A DNA stretch of 64,000 nt from Terribacillus halophilus (GCF_900101385.1 NZ_FMZB01000001.1:62001-126000), one strand, 5' to 3'; counted from the stretch's first letter, positions 33,982 through 42,496 are shown. Notes: generated by a model not told the origin, from the sequence alone. Numbers and translations: made by a program.

Positions 33982-34308
33982 ATGAATCTGGATCGGCTAA
34001 CAGAATTGAGAAAGAAGAAGAATTGGTCTTTGCAAGATACGGCAGATCGCCTCGGTATTGCCAAAAGCACGTATGCGGGCTATGAATCTGGATACCGGCG
34101 CCCTTCGTTTGAAGCGTTGATCACGCTGGCTGAGCTGTTTGGTACGAGCTGTGACGATTTACTTGGACGGCATTTCGAGAAGGATATCGAGCTGACCGAT
34201 TTAAAGAAGAAGGAGCTGTCAGTCGATTACAGAAAGCTGACGGAAACGGAAACAAGCGGGGTAATCGCTTTTATCCGGGCAATGAGGGAAATAGAAGAAA
34301 AGAAATGA
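33982..34308 (+). CDS. ansR: HTH-type transcriptional repressor AnsR
   Basis: A 108-aa regulator of the Xre/Cro-CI type. The helix-turn-helix spans about residues 5-62: LRKKKNWSLQDTADRLGIAKSTYAGYESGYRRPSFEALITLAELF, with the recognition helix around AKSTYAGYE. The C-terminal 45 residues are a charged helical tail. It lies divergent from ansA, exactly as in B. subtilis where AnsR represses ansAB until asparagine or aspartate is present. Two related TTCG/CGAA palindromes in the shared promoter region are the probable sites. Confidence 0.88.
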   Translation: MNLDRLTELRKKKNWSLQDTADRLGIAKSTYAGYESGYRRPSFEALITLAELFGTSCDDLLGRHFEKDIELTDLKKKELSVDYRKLTETETSGVIAFIRAMREIEEKK

Positions 34309-34340
34309 AAAACGCTTTGCAGTAAGCTGCAAAGCGTTTT
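34309..34340. terminator. Bidirectional terminator
   Basis: AAAACGCTTTGCAG (34309-34322) pairs perfectly with CTGCAAAGCGTTTT (34327-34340). It serves ansR and the convergent yusV-like gene. Confidence 0.88.
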
Positions 34341-34341
34341 G

Positions 34342-35175
34342 TTATGCCAGTGTTTTCTCCAAGACACGTTCTGGCTCAATGGGAGTAGTGTTTGCGAGCG
34401 TATTATATGGCAAACAAAGCGGCACTCCAGAGCGAGGATCGATGATGACATCTGCTTCGATATGGAAGACTTCCCGCAAGTTCTCTGCCGTTACAGTCTC
34501 AACAGGAGACCCTTCGCAAACAACCTGCCCTTTTTTAATCGCAATCATATGATCGGCGTAACGCGTAGCATGGTTGAGATCATGCACAACCATGACAATC
34601 GTCCGATTTTCCTCACGGTTCAGTTTATGCAGCAGCATAAGTACTTCCAGCTGATGTGCCATATCGAGGAATGTTGTCGGCTCATCAAGGAAGAGGGTTT
34701 CCGTTTCTTGTGCTAATGCCATCGCAATCCAAGCACGCTGGCGCTGCCCGCCGGAAAGCTGGTCGACTGCACGTTGGGCGAAGTCTGCCATACCGGTTAC
34801 ATCGATTGCCCATGCAATCACTTCTTTATCATAAGGAGTAAGTGTACCGAAGCCTTTCTGATGCGGATAGCGGCCATAAGCCACAAGCTCGGATACTGTC
34901 AGTCCCTCGGGTGCGACAGGGTTTTGCGGCAGGATGGCAAGCTGCTTTGCGACTGCTTTCGTCGATTGTTTATGGATGCTTTTACCGTCCAATAGCACGG
35001 TGCCGTTCTTCGGCTTCATGACACGAGCCATCGTTTTAAGTATAGTGGACTTGCCGGAACCATTAGCTCCCACCAGTGCCGTAATCTTTCCTTTAGGAAT
35101 TTCTATAGTCAAATCTTTTACGATTGATTTATCTCCATAGGCTACTTCAAGTAATTCCGTCTGCAAACGTCCCAT
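34342..35175 (-). CDS. yusV: Iron-siderophore ABC transporter ATP-binding protein (YusV-like)
   Basis: A 277-aa FecE/FhuC-type ATPase. Walker [13 protein letters not shown], signature [17 protein letters not shown], Walker [13 protein letters not shown] and H-loop [14 protein letters not shown] are all intact. No permease or binding-protein gene is adjacent, as with B. subtilis YusV, an ATPase shared by several siderophore importers. ATG 35175 is chosen because GAAAGGGGTAC lies just upstream; longer reading starts are inside the Fur region. A Fur-box-like sequence lies 30-45 bp before it and fits iron repression. Confidence 0.87.
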   Translation of the reverse strand: MGRLQTELLEVAYGDKSIVKDLTIEIPKGKITALVGANGSGKSTILKTMARVMKPKNGTVLLDGKSIHKQSTKAVAKQLAILPQNPVAPEGLTVSELVAYGRYPHQKGFGTLTPYDKEVIAWAIDVTGMADFAQRAVDQLSGGQRQRAWIAMALAQETETLFLDEPTTFLDMAHQLEVLMLLHKLNREENRTIVMVVHDLNHATRYADHMIAIKKGQVVCEGSPVETVTAENLREVFHIEADVIIDPRSGVPLCLPYNTLANTTPIEPERVLEKTLA

Positions 35176-35202
35176 TACTGGTACCCCTTTCAGCTTCTCT
35201 GT

Positions 35203-35221
35203 GAGAATGAGATTCGTTATC
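35203..35221. promoter_or_regulatory. Fur box upstream of the yusV-like gene
   Basis: GAGAATGAGATTCGTTATC matches 15 of 19 positions of the classic Fur box GATAATGATAATCATTATC. Confidence 0.75.
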
Positions 35222-35308
35222 ATTTATATTGTCACAAAATAAGAGGCTATTCAAGGTTTATCCGGCAAATTTCATAAAAAAGTAAGATTTCTTCCAACTG
35301 GTAGCACA

Positions 35309-35338
35309 TTGACTTTGTGTGGAATATTCAGATATGAT
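35309..35338 (+). promoter_or_regulatory. Sigma-A-type promoter of the nitroreductase gene
   Basis: TTGACT (35309-35314) and TATGAT (35333-35338) with an 18-nt spacer; the -10 region runs into the Fur box at 35336-35354. Confidence 0.65.
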
Positions 35339-35354
35339 AATGATAATGATTTTC
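35336..35354. promoter_or_regulatory. Fur box upstream of the nitroreductase gene
   Basis: GATAATGATAATGATTTTC matches 17 of 19 positions of the Fur consensus. It overlaps the -10 box, a classic repression site. Confidence 0.83.
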
Positions 35355-35394
35355 AATTAAAGGACAGACCGGGAAGAGGATAGGAGTGTTGGAA

Positions 35395-35958
35395 ATGCAA
35401 TTGGAGCAGCTGATCAAGGAAAGAAGATCGATTTCGAATTATGATACAAGCAAACAAATCTCTTATGAAGAGATCCAGAATCTGCTCGATGTATCAGTAT
35501 GGGTACCGAACCATAAGATGACACAGCCTTGGCGATTCATCCTGATAGATGGAGAGACGAAGGAGAAGCTGGGTGATATCAATGCCAAGCAAGGCGCAAA
35601 GGGTGTTGCAACTGCTGAAGAAAAAGAGAAAAAGGCAGAGGCGCTGAAGAAGAAGATTATCGATGTGCCGTTATGGATAGCGGTTGTGCTGGAGGAACAT
35701 ACGCAAATGAAATTCAGGGAAGAGGATTACGCGTCTGCCAGCATGCTGATCCAGAATTTCAGCCTGCTAGCCTGGGAAAAAGGGATCGGTACGATCTGGA
35801 AGACGAATGCTTTGCTGGAGAATCAAGAGGCGAGGGAATTGCTGCAAATCAAACCAGGGGAGCGTAATATCGGTCTGCTGCAAGTCGGTTATATAGGGAA
35901 AGAACCAAAAGTGAAGCCCCGAGTACCGGCAAGTGACCGGACAACGATACTAAACTAA
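35395..35958 (+). CDS. Nitroreductase family protein, Fur-controlled
   Basis: A 187-aa FMN-dependent nitroreductase-like enzyme. The N-terminal IKERRSISNYD gives the phosphate-binding Arg pair, WVPNHKMTQPWRFILID fits the FMN/substrate region (normally A/SPS.x.N.QPWRF), and GIGTIWKTNALLE is the glycine-rich segment. Family members reduce nitroaromatics, quinones or flavins with NAD(P)H. It is divergent from the siderophore ATPase gene and carries its own good Fur box, so a role in ferric-siderophore reduction or iron release is plausible but inferred. ATG 35395 has TAGGAG 8 nt upstream; the earlier GTG overlaps that site. Confidence 0.83.
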   Translation: MQLEQLIKERRSISNYDTSKQISYEEIQNLLDVSVWVPNHKMTQPWRFILIDGETKEKLGDINAKQGAKGVATAEEKEKKAEALKKKIIDVPLWIAVVLEEHTQMKFREEDYASASMLIQNFSLLAWEKGIGTIWKTNALLENQEARELLQIKPGERNIGLLQVGYIGKEPKVKPRVPASDRTTILN

Positions 35959-35995
35959 AAAACAGCGATTCTGTTCAAGCAGAATCGCTGTTTTT
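35958..35995. terminator. Bidirectional terminator
   Basis: AAAAACAGCGATTCTG (35958-35973) pairs perfectly with CAGAATCGCTGTTTTT (35980-35995). It closes the nitroreductase gene and the phn operon. Confidence 0.88.
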
Positions 35996-36808
35996 CTAGA
36001 CGATCTTTTTACGCAAATAACCTGATATCAAGTCGATCAAAGATACGAGTATAATGACACCGAGCAATATGATTCCTACCCGCGGCCAGTTACGTGATTG
36101 CAATGCGAAGATAAGCGGAGCTCCGATACCACCGGCTCCGATGATACCAAGAATGGAAGCTCCCCGCACATTCAGTTCGAACCGATACAGCGTATAGGAA
36201 ATGAAGCCAGGAAGGACCTGTGGTAAGACAGAGTAAACAAGGACCTGGATCCGGTTCGCTCCGGTAGCAATCAGTGCTTCACGAGGACCATGGTCGATTG
36301 CATCCACTTCTTCAGCAAATAATTTACCAAGCATCCCGATGGAGTGGAGTCCTAAAGCCAGCACTCCGGCATAGGAACCTGGACCAACTGCTTTAATGAA
36401 GATGATAGCCAGTACAACCTCTGGAAATACCCGGATATAACTAAGGATAAATCGTCCTACTCCTGTGACGAAGAAGCCTCCTTTACTGCGGCGTCTTGCA
36501 GCCCAAAAGCCAAATGGCACGGTAAGAATCGCAGAAATGAATGTACCAAGAATCGAAATCGCCAATGTATCAATCAACCCGTAAATTAAACCTTCCTCAT
36601 CATTAATGAAGTCCCAATCCGGGTGAATGATTCCTTCAAAGATAGCCTTGGAAATCTGTCCAGCTGTATCCTTGATCTTGAACTCCTCGACACCTGAGAA
36701 TGCCCAAACATAAATCGCAGCCAGAATCACTAGAATTAGCACGCGGTTGAAAACCCGCTTACCGCGGCCTTTTGGTTTGTCGACGGTTTGTGTGGATAGT
36801 TGGCTCAT
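35996..36808 (-). CDS. phnE: Phosphonate-type ABC transporter permease PhnE (second)
   Basis: A 270-aa inner-membrane permease with about six hydrophobic segments. The EAA-type loop, GANRIQVLVYSVLPQVLPGFISY, couples to the ATPase, and a VRGASILGIIGAGGIG segment follows as is typical of PhnE. It overlaps the other permease gene by 4 bp (ATGA), so the two are translated together. The two permeases presumably form a heterodimeric channel. The last gene of phnD-phnC-phnE-phnE. Confidence 0.92.
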   Translation of the reverse strand: MSQLSTQTVDKPKGRGKRVFNRVLILVILAAIYVWAFSGVEEFKIKDTAGQISKAIFEGIIHPDWDFINDEEGLIYGLIDTLAISILGTFISAILTVPFGFWAARRRSKGGFFVTGVGRFILSYIRVFPEVVLAIIFIKAVGPGSYAGVLALGLHSIGMLGKLFAEEVDAIDHGPREALIATGANRIQVLVYSVLPQVLPGFISYTLYRFELNVRGASILGIIGAGGIGAPLIFALQSRNWPRVGIILLGVIILVSLIDLISGYLRKKIV

Positions 36809-37596
36809 AGTAATTTCTCCCGAAGTTTATTGCTGATAAAATCGATGATTACTACAACGATAAGTGTTGCGAAAACCAATGTGTTGACATTCGGATAGTT
36901 GAAAAAGCCAAGGTTGCTGTCAAATAAGAGACCGATACCCCCGGCGCCAACTAGACCAAGAATAGCCGCTGCTCGAATATTTACTTCAAATGTATAAAGC
37001 ACATAAGATACGAAATATGCAGCCGCCTGCGGAATGATGGAGAAGGTGATCCATTGCACTTTATTCGCACCAACTGCAGTCATCGCTTCCATTGGTCCTT
37101 TGTCAATGCCTTCGATGGATTCATAAGTCAATTTGGCGATGATTCCGACAGAAAAAATGGTCAAAGCAAAGATACCAGGAATCATACCGAGTCCGAAAAT
37201 AGCAACAAAAACAGCCGCAAGAAGGAGCTCTGGTACAGTACGGATCAAGTTGAGCACAAAACGTGCTGGATAAGAGATCCAAGGAATCCGGTTAACGTTA
37301 TTCGCACACAGCAGGATAATAGGAACAGCTATAATCGCACCAAATGTTGTACCAATTACTGCCATACGGATCGTTTCCAGCATGGGATCGATTATTTCAA
37401 GGAAATAGCCCCAGTCTGGCGGGAACATTTCAACTATAATGGTTGCCATTTGATCACGATTGGTAAACAAATCCACGATGCTGGCTTCAGAACGCCAGTA
37501 GCTCCAAGCGAGCAAAGCGAGAACAATGATGCCTGTGAGATAATGCTTTAGTTTTGACGGTGCTTTCGGAACCATTTTTTTTGGAGTCTGGTTCAT
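36805..37596 (-). CDS. phnE: Phosphonate-type ABC transporter permease PhnE (first)
   Basis: A 263-aa permease, paralogous to the gene after it. The coupling loop is [23 protein letters not shown] and the conserved downstream segment reads [17 protein letters not shown]. The start overlaps phnC by 4 bp (ATGA) and the end overlaps the second permease by 4 bp, a tight operon. Substrates for this transporter class are phosphonates, phosphite or phosphate esters. Confidence 0.92.
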   Translation of the reverse strand: MNQTPKKMVPKAPSKLKHYLTGIIVLALLAWSYWRSEASIVDLFTNRDQMATIIVEMFPPDWGYFLEIIDPMLETIRMAVIGTTFGAIIAVPIILLCANNVNRIPWISYPARFVLNLIRTVPELLLAAVFVAIFGLGMIPGIFALTIFSVGIIAKLTYESIEGIDKGPMEAMTAVGANKVQWITFSIIPQAAAYFVSYVLYTFEVNIRAAAILGLVGAGGIGLLFDSNLGFFNYPNVNTLVFATLIVVVIIDFISNKLREKLL

Positions 37597-38375
37597 TCGG
37601 CTCCAGCTCCAACTGGTCCTCGCTGCTGTTCTTTTTCCAGCTGCTGTCCGTAGATTTCCTGGAACTTCTCATCAGTCGCTTCTTCCACTGGTCCGTCAAA
37701 AACGACTTCCCCGGCATTCAGCCCGATGATGCGTGTTGCATACTGACGGGCAATATCGATGAAGTGAAGGTTGACGACCGTCGTGATGCCGAGTTCTTGA
37801 TTGATTTTTTTCAAATCGTCCATTACTTGTTTGGTAGTCAGCGGATCTAGCGATGCTACTGGCTCATCGGCTAAGATGATTTTGGCTTCCTGCGCCAGCG
37901 CCCGGGCGATGGAGACACGCTGCTGCTGACCACCAGAAAGCTGATCGGAGCGTGTGTACGCTTTGTCGACAATATTTACACGATCCAAAGCATTAAGGGC
38001 TAAATTGACATCCTCTTTCGGAAATAAGCCGAATACGGTACGTAATGTAGAGTGATAAGCAACACGCCCAGATAGAACATTGCGCAGTACAGTGGAACGT
38101 TTCACTAGATTGAAGTTCTGAAAAATCATGCCGATATCACGGCGGAACATGCGCAAGCTCTTTCCTTTTGCAGCGGTAATCGACTTGTTATCAATCAGGA
38201 TTTCTCCCTCTGAGATTTCATGCAATCTATTAATCGAGCGCAGCAATGTGGACTTACCAGCACCGGAAAGTCCGACAATGACAATGAACTCGCCTTTTTC
38301 GATAGTCAAGTTGATGTTTTTCAAACCTTTGACGCCATTTGGATATGTTTTCGAAACATTGCGAAATTCTATCAC
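37593..38375 (-). CDS. phnC: Phosphonate-type ABC transporter ATP-binding protein PhnC
   Basis: A 260-aa ATPase: Walker [14 protein letters not shown], signature [17 protein letters not shown], Walker [13 protein letters not shown] and H-loop [10 protein letters not shown]-terminal [20 protein letters not shown] and [30 protein letters not shown] are characteristic of PhnC. It is 142 bp behind phnD with a hairpin in that gap, so the binding-protein mRNA may be more abundant than that of the membrane complex. Confidence 0.94.
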   Translation of the reverse strand: MIEFRNVSKTYPNGVKGLKNINLTIEKGEFIVIVGLSGAGKSTLLRSINRLHEISEGEILIDNKSITAAKGKSLRMFRRDIGMIFQNFNLVKRSTVLRNVLSGRVAYHSTLRTVFGLFPKEDVNLALNALDRVNIVDKAYTRSDQLSGGQQQRVSIARALAQEAKIILADEPVASLDPLTTKQVMDDLKKINQELGITTVVNLHFIDIARQYATRIIGLNAGEVVFDGPVEEATDEKFQEIYGQQLEKEQQRGPVGAGAE

Positions 38376-38454
38376 TTTCTATACCAACCTTTTTATGTAG
38401 TTTAATAGTTAAGAAAAAGAACTGTTCTGAAAAGATATACATACAGACAAAAGC

Positions 38455-38487
38455 CCAGCCAGTCCAAGGATATCTCAGGCTGGCTGG
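38455..38487 (-). terminator. Hairpin between phnD and phnC (partial terminator or mRNA end)
   Basis: On the minus strand CCAGCCAG and CTGGCTGG enclose a 17-nt loop and are followed by GCTTTTG. It may reduce read-through from phnD into phnC, a common way to make more binding protein than membrane subunits. Confidence 0.5.
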
Positions 38488-38517
38488 ATGGATAGGTAGA
38501 TTATGAAAGGGACTTGA

Positions 38518-39459
38518 TTATTCTAGACCGTATTTCTCAGCGTACTCACGTACAACTTCGAAGTTGCTGTCATCGGATTTCACATAACCTTCATGTGTGT
38601 AAACATCGCGGATGATTTCCAAACCTTCCGGATCTTTACCGATGTTGATGAAAGCGTCTGTGATTTTTTCTTTCCACTCGTCATTGATCTCAGGCGTGAC
38701 GGCAATTGTATCGTTCGGGATTTTTTCCGTAGTGGCGATTACTTTTGTATCTTCAAATACAGTCGGATAGTCGCCGCTTACAGTATTACGTGCATCCTGG
38801 AACGTAACAGCTGCATCTGTATCACCGTTCAATACGCTGATGATACCTGCATCATGACCTTTGACGATTGTCGGAGTCAAGTCCTGCTGGATGTCCAAAC
38901 CAGCTTCATCAAGTGCGCCGGCCGGCCATACATAACCTGCAGAAGAAGTTACGTCCTGTACTGCGATGCTTTTGCCCTCAAGGTCTTCAAGGGAATTGAT
39001 ATCGGAATCAGCTTTGACTACGAATTGTGCAAGATAGTAGTCTACTAGTTCATCTGTCGGAGAACCGTCTTCTGGATTGACACCGTAGCGCTGGGACTGA
39101 AGGATAACATCCGCAGCATCTTTTTCATGTGCCAAAACATATGCTGTAGGTGGTAGGAAACCAACGTCTACTTGACCGGAAGACATCGCTTCAACGATAG
39201 TGTTGTAGTTAGTGGATACACTAACTTCAACAGGAATATCCAGCTCTTCCTCCAGAAGTCCTTCAAGTGGTTTTGCTTTTGCTTCAAGTGTTTCAGCGTT
39301 CTGAGAAGGAACGAACTGCACACGCAATTCTTCTAGATCTCCATTGCTGCCGCTCCCGCTGCCGCCGCCCTCTGCGCTGGAATCCTCGGATCCGCACGCG
39401 CTGAGCAAGCCTGCTGCTAGAAATAGAGTCGCGCCGACGCCTGCAATTTTCTTAAACAT
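38518..39459 (-). CDS. phnD: Phosphonate-type ABC transporter substrate-binding lipoprotein PhnD
   Basis: A 313-aa lipoprotein. It begins with a lipobox signal (MFKKIAGVGATLFLAAGLLSAC, cleavage before Cys) and a Gly/Ser-rich spacer. The body has the PhnD form LRVQFVPSQNAE, VEAMSSGQVDVGFLPPTAYVLAHEK, YVWPAGALDEAGLD, GHDAGIISVLNGDTDAAVTFQDAR and NDTIAV; family members bind phosphonates, phosphite or related anions. ATG 39459 has GGGGGTATAT as ribosome binding site; the longer reading starts earlier without one. It is divergent from a cytoplasmic nucleotidase gene with a Pho-like box between. Confidence 0.92.
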   Translation of the reverse strand: MFKKIAGVGATLFLAAGLLSACGSEDSSAEGGGSGSGSNGDLEELRVQFVPSQNAETLEAKAKPLEGLLEEELDIPVEVSVSTNYNTIVEAMSSGQVDVGFLPPTAYVLAHEKDAADVILQSQRYGVNPEDGSPTDELVDYYLAQFVVKADSDINSLEDLEGKSIAVQDVTSSAGYVWPAGALDEAGLDIQQDLTPTIVKGHDAGIISVLNGDTDAAVTFQDARNTVSGDYPTVFEDTKVIATTEKIPNDTIAVTPEINDEWKEKITDAFINIGKDPEGLEIIRDVYTHEGYVKSDDSNFEVVREYAEKYGLE

Positions 39460-39526
39460 GATATACCCCCAAAAATTGTTTAATTTGCACTGCATGAACA
39501 ACTATATCACGACTTGTTCCAGTTTA

Positions 39527-39554
39527 TGTTAACTTACTGTAATAAGAATGTAAA
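39527..39554 (-). promoter_or_regulatory. Pho-box-like triple repeat between phnD and the nucleotidase gene
   Basis: On the minus strand TTTACA-N5-ATTACA-N5-TTAACA, three hexamers with exact 11-bp period, as in Bacillus PhoP sites (TT(A/T/C)ACA repeats). It is about 70 bp upstream of the phnD start. On the plus strand the same sequence also fits WalR-type repeats (TGTWAH-N5-TGTWAH), so which regulator uses it is open. Confidence 0.62.
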
Positions 39555-39631
39555 GATAGTTTTGGCATGTTATGATAGATAATAGCAAAAACTGTTTTAA
39601 TTCAGAAAATAAGGTCGGAGGAATCGATAGA

Positions 39632-41209
39632 ATGTCTGATAACACGACAAATATTACACTGCTAGTCACTAGTGATGTGCATGGGAATATCTTTCCAACT
39701 ACATACCGGGATCACGAACCAGCTCCCCAAGGCCTGGCACGGACTGCTGCTTTGATTAAAAGAATAAGAGAAGATAAGAAGCATGTCCTGCTCCTTGATA
39801 ATGGAGATATGATACAAGGAACACCTTTGACCTATCATCATGCGAAATATCATTCTGACAGAGATAACCCGATGATCCGCTGTATGAATGAGCTCAAGTA
39901 CGATGCAGCGGTGATAGGCAATCACGAGTTCAACTATGGCATGCCATACTTGCAATCAGCGATACAGCTTGCGAATTTTCCTTATCTTTGCGGTAATATC
40001 CTTGATGAGACAAAAAAGGAACCTGTTTTCGGAAATCCATATGTGATCAAGCGGATTGGGGATGTCAAACTGGCCATCATCGGTGTCACGACTCACTTCA
40101 TACCGAATTGGGAGGATCCGCACCACATCGAAGGGCTTGCCTTTGAGCATGTGTTGGAATCGACGAGAAGATGGGTGAAGGAAGTTCGGGAGAAGGAGCA
40201 GCCGGATGTCCTGATCGTTGCTTATCATGGTGGATTCGAACGTGATTTAGAAACCGGCGAGCCGACGGAATCACTCAGCGGGGAAAACGTGGGATATGAA
40301 ATTTGCCATTCAATAGAAGGAATCGATATTTTGGTTACGGGACATCAGCATCGAATCCTTGCAGAAAAAGTGAATGATGTCACCATTGTGCAGCCGGGAT
40401 CGAATGGTGCATATCTGGGTGAGGTATCGATTGCTGTCGAACGACTATATAATAGTAGGAAGCGAGTTGCATCAGAGGCGAAACTGCATGAAATAACGAA
40501 TGAAATCGTTCCTGATGAAACGATTCTGAACCTAGTTTCTTCCTATGAAGACGAAACACAGAAATGGCTGGATCAGCCGATCGGAAAAATAGATGGGGAT
40601 ATGATCATTCACGATGCATTTGAAACGAGGGTGAAGGAGACACCTTTTATCGAGTTCATTAATAAAGTACAGATGGATGCAGCCGGCGTGGCCATCTCCA
40701 GTACAGCATTGTTCCATAATGCCTCACCAGGATTTCCACAGGATATTACGATGAGGGATATCGTTTCTAATTATATCTATCCTAATACACTGAAAGTGAT
40801 GGAGATTTCCGGTGCCGATATGAAGCAGGCATTGGAACTATCTGCGACTTATTTTTCATTGAGTGAAGATGGACAGCTCGAAGTGAGCCGCGCCTTCTTG
40901 GAACCGAAGCCGCAGCATTACAATTATGACATGTGGGAAGGAATCGAATATATATTGGATGTCAGTCGTGAGGTCGGGGACCGTGTGCAAGGATTGTCCA
41001 TCAAAGGCAGCCCTGTCCTGGCAGATCAAATGTATCAGGTTGTAATGAATAATTACCGAGCCGCTGGCGGAGGAGATTATATCATGTTCAAAGGAAAACA
41101 GGTGGTCCGGGAAATTACAACAGACATGACAGAACTGATTGCCGATTACATCAGCAAGCGCAATGTAATAGAAGCAACTTGCAATCATAATTGGCGGGTG
41201 AGGAAGTAG
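39632..41209 (+). CDS. Cytoplasmic metallophosphatase / 5'-nucleotidase (YunD-like)
   Basis: A 525-aa protein with a calcineurin-like metallophosphatase N-terminal domain (residues about 8-280: TSDVHGN, LLDNGDMIQG, GNHEFNYG, AYHGGFERD, TGHQHRI) and a 5'-nucleotidase C-terminal domain (about 320-500, with NASPGFPQDITMRDI and YRAAGGGDYIMFKG). No signal peptide, so it acts inside the cell, unlike the YhcR-type protein in this window. It may hydrolyse NMPs, 2',3'-cyclic nucleotides or nucleotide sugars. It is divergent from phnDCEE, a pairing also seen in staphylococci as I recall. ATG 39632 has GGAGG 10 nt upstream. Confidence 0.85.
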   Translation: MSDNTTNITLLVTSDVHGNIFPTTYRDHEPAPQGLARTAALIKRIREDKKHVLLLDNGDMIQGTPLTYHHAKYHSDRDNPMIRCMNELKYDAAVIGNHEFNYGMPYLQSAIQLANFPYLCGNILDETKKEPVFGNPYVIKRIGDVKLAIIGVTTHFIPNWEDPHHIEGLAFEHVLESTRRWVKEVREKEQPDVLIVAYHGGFERDLETGEPTESLSGENVGYEICHSIEGIDILVTGHQHRILAEKVNDVTIVQPGSNGAYLGEVSIAVERLYNSRKRVASEAKLHEITNEIVPDETILNLVSSYEDETQKWLDQPIGKIDGDMIIHDAFETRVKETPFIEFINKVQMDAAGVAISSTALFHNASPGFPQDITMRDIVSNYIYPNTLKVMEISGADMKQALELSATYFSLSEDGQLEVSRAFLEPKPQHYNYDMWEGIEYILDVSREVGDRVQGLSIKGSPVLADQMYQVVMNNYRAAGGGDYIMFKGKQVVREITTDMTELIADYISKRNVIEATCNHNWRVRK

Positions 41210-41210
41210 G

Positions 41211-41240
41211 AAACAGGTGCAGCTGCACCTGTTTTTTTAT
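41211..41240 (+). terminator. Intrinsic terminator after the nucleotidase gene
   Basis: AAACAGGTGC-AGCT-GCACCTGTTT (41211-41234) with a following T-tract. Confidence 0.87.
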
Positions 41241-41445
41241 TCAATTGGTAAATAAAAGGGTGTTGTTAGTCCGTTTTTGTAACATTTAACCCAAAAAAAG
41301 CGGAAAAACGACAATTTATTGAGGAAAAAAAGCCATTAAAAACAAAGTCAACAAGAAATTTCAGTTTATCAATTTACATTATGTGGAATAAAACGAGGTC
41401 TTTTATTACAGAAAAGCCCTCTGGAGCTTGGTTATCGTTAGTTTT

Positions 41446-41462
41446 ATTACAGAGATATTACA
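41446..41462 (-). promoter_or_regulatory. Candidate WalR (YycF) box of the LysM/3D gene
   Basis: ATTACA-GAGAT-ATTACA on the plus strand, i.e. TGTAAT-N5-TGTAAT on the minus strand, an exact match to the WalR direct repeat TGTWAH-N5-TGTWAH. It lies 14 bp upstream of the -35 box. Nothing else in the 375-bp gap (41210-41584) is recognised apart from the terminator and promoter. Confidence 0.6.
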
Positions 41463-41476
41463 ATGTAACAACAATA

Positions 41477-41504
41477 TTGCTATGCGCAGAGCCTGTAATA
41501 TAAC
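41477..41504 (+). promoter_or_regulatory. Promoter of the LysM/3D gene
   Basis: TTGCTA (41477-41482), 16-nt spacer, TATAAC (41499-41504), 80 bp before the start codon. Confidence 0.6.
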
Positions 41505-41584
41505 CTTAAACTTCTTGTAACCCATTCCCCTCACCCCATGTGTTAGCATAAGTCTTGTTAGAAATTTAAGGAGGTAAACGACGA

Positions 41585-42442
41585 ATGAAAAAAACAGTCG
41601 TATCTTTAGCTACAGGACTAGTAATTGCGGGGGCATTCGGTACATCAGCATCGGCTGCTGAATATAATGTTCAAAAAGGGGATTCCCTTTGGAAAATCGC
41701 AGATAAATACGAAGTTAGTGTTAATCAGCTTAAAGAACTTAACCAACTTGATTCTGACCTAATCTTTCCTAATCAAAAATTGACTATAGATAAAGAAACA
41801 AACCAAGCAGACACATACACAGTACAAAAAGGCGATTCTCTTTATAAAATCGCAGGGAAGTTCAACGTATCGGTAGGCGAGCTGAAAGCATGGAACAGCT
41901 TGAACTCCGATTTGATTGTAATAGGTCAGCAACTGGCGGTGACTGGCGGCGCGGTAGCAGAAGCAGCACCAGTGAAGCAAGAAGCACCTAAGCAAGAAGC
42001 AGTTCAGCAAGAAACAACACAAGAAGAAGCACCTAAGCAAGAAGAAAAGCAGGAAGCACCTGCACAAACAGAACAAAAAGCAGAACCTGCTAAACAAGAA
42101 GCAGCTCCTGCCAAAGAAGAAGATACAGCCACTAGTACTAGCCAAGAAGCAACGAAAGAACTCACAGTTTCCGCAACTGCATATACTGGACAATGTGAAG
42201 GTTGCTCTGGTGTGACGGCTACTGGTATCGATTTGAATGCAAATCCAAATGCAAAAGTTATCGCTGTAGACCCAAATGTAATTCCTTTAGGATCCAAAGT
42301 ATGGGTAGAAGGCTATGGTGAAGCAATTGCGGGCGATACTGGCGGTGCAATCAAAGGTAATAAAATCGATGTGCACGTACCAGACCAAGGCACTGCTTTG
42401 GACTGGGGCCGTAAATCTGTAACAGTAAAAGTTCTAGACTAA
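41585..42442 (+). CDS. yocH: LysM and 3D-domain cell-wall hydrolase (YocH-like)
   Basis: A 285-aa secreted autolysin-like protein. Signal peptide residues 1-24 (ends SASAA), two LysM repeats (about 25-70 and 76-120, each with YxVQKGDSLxKIA), a Gln/Glu/Pro/Ala-rich spacer of about 65 residues, and a C-terminal 3D domain with its conserved Asp-bearing elements AYTGQCEGC, TATGIDLN, VDPNVIPLGSKVW, AGDTGGAIKGNKIDVHVP and ALDWG. It resembles B. subtilis YocH, a WalRK-regulated cell-wall lytic protein; the 3D fold cleaves peptidoglycan (lytic transglycosylase-like). A matching WalR box lies upstream. The AAGGAGG site is 9 nt before ATG. Confidence 0.92.
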   Translation: MKKTVVSLATGLVIAGAFGTSASAAEYNVQKGDSLWKIADKYEVSVNQLKELNQLDSDLIFPNQKLTIDKETNQADTYTVQKGDSLYKIAGKFNVSVGELKAWNSLNSDLIVIGQQLAVTGGAVAEAAPVKQEAPKQEAVQQETTQEEAPKQEEKQEAPAQTEQKAEPAKQEAAPAKEEDTATSTSQEATKELTVSATAYTGQCEGCSGVTATGIDLNANPNAKVIAVDPNVIPLGSKVWVEGYGEAIAGDTGGAIKGNKIDVHVPDQGTALDWGRKSVTVKVLD

Positions 42443-42454
42443 TACGAATAGCTT

Positions 42455-42496
42455 AAACAGGTGGGGCAAATGGCGGTTTGCTCTGCCTGTTTTATT
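42455..42496 (+). terminator. Intrinsic terminator after the yocH-like gene
   Basis: A long stem AAACAGG (42455-42461) with CCTGTTT (42486-42492), extended inward by GGCAAA/TTTGCT pairs, with a T-rich tail. Confidence 0.75.

Noticed and set aside
35996-41209. A full phosphonate degradation cluster
   Set aside because: Only the transporter is present; no phnG-M C-P lyase, phnX or phnW gene is in the window.
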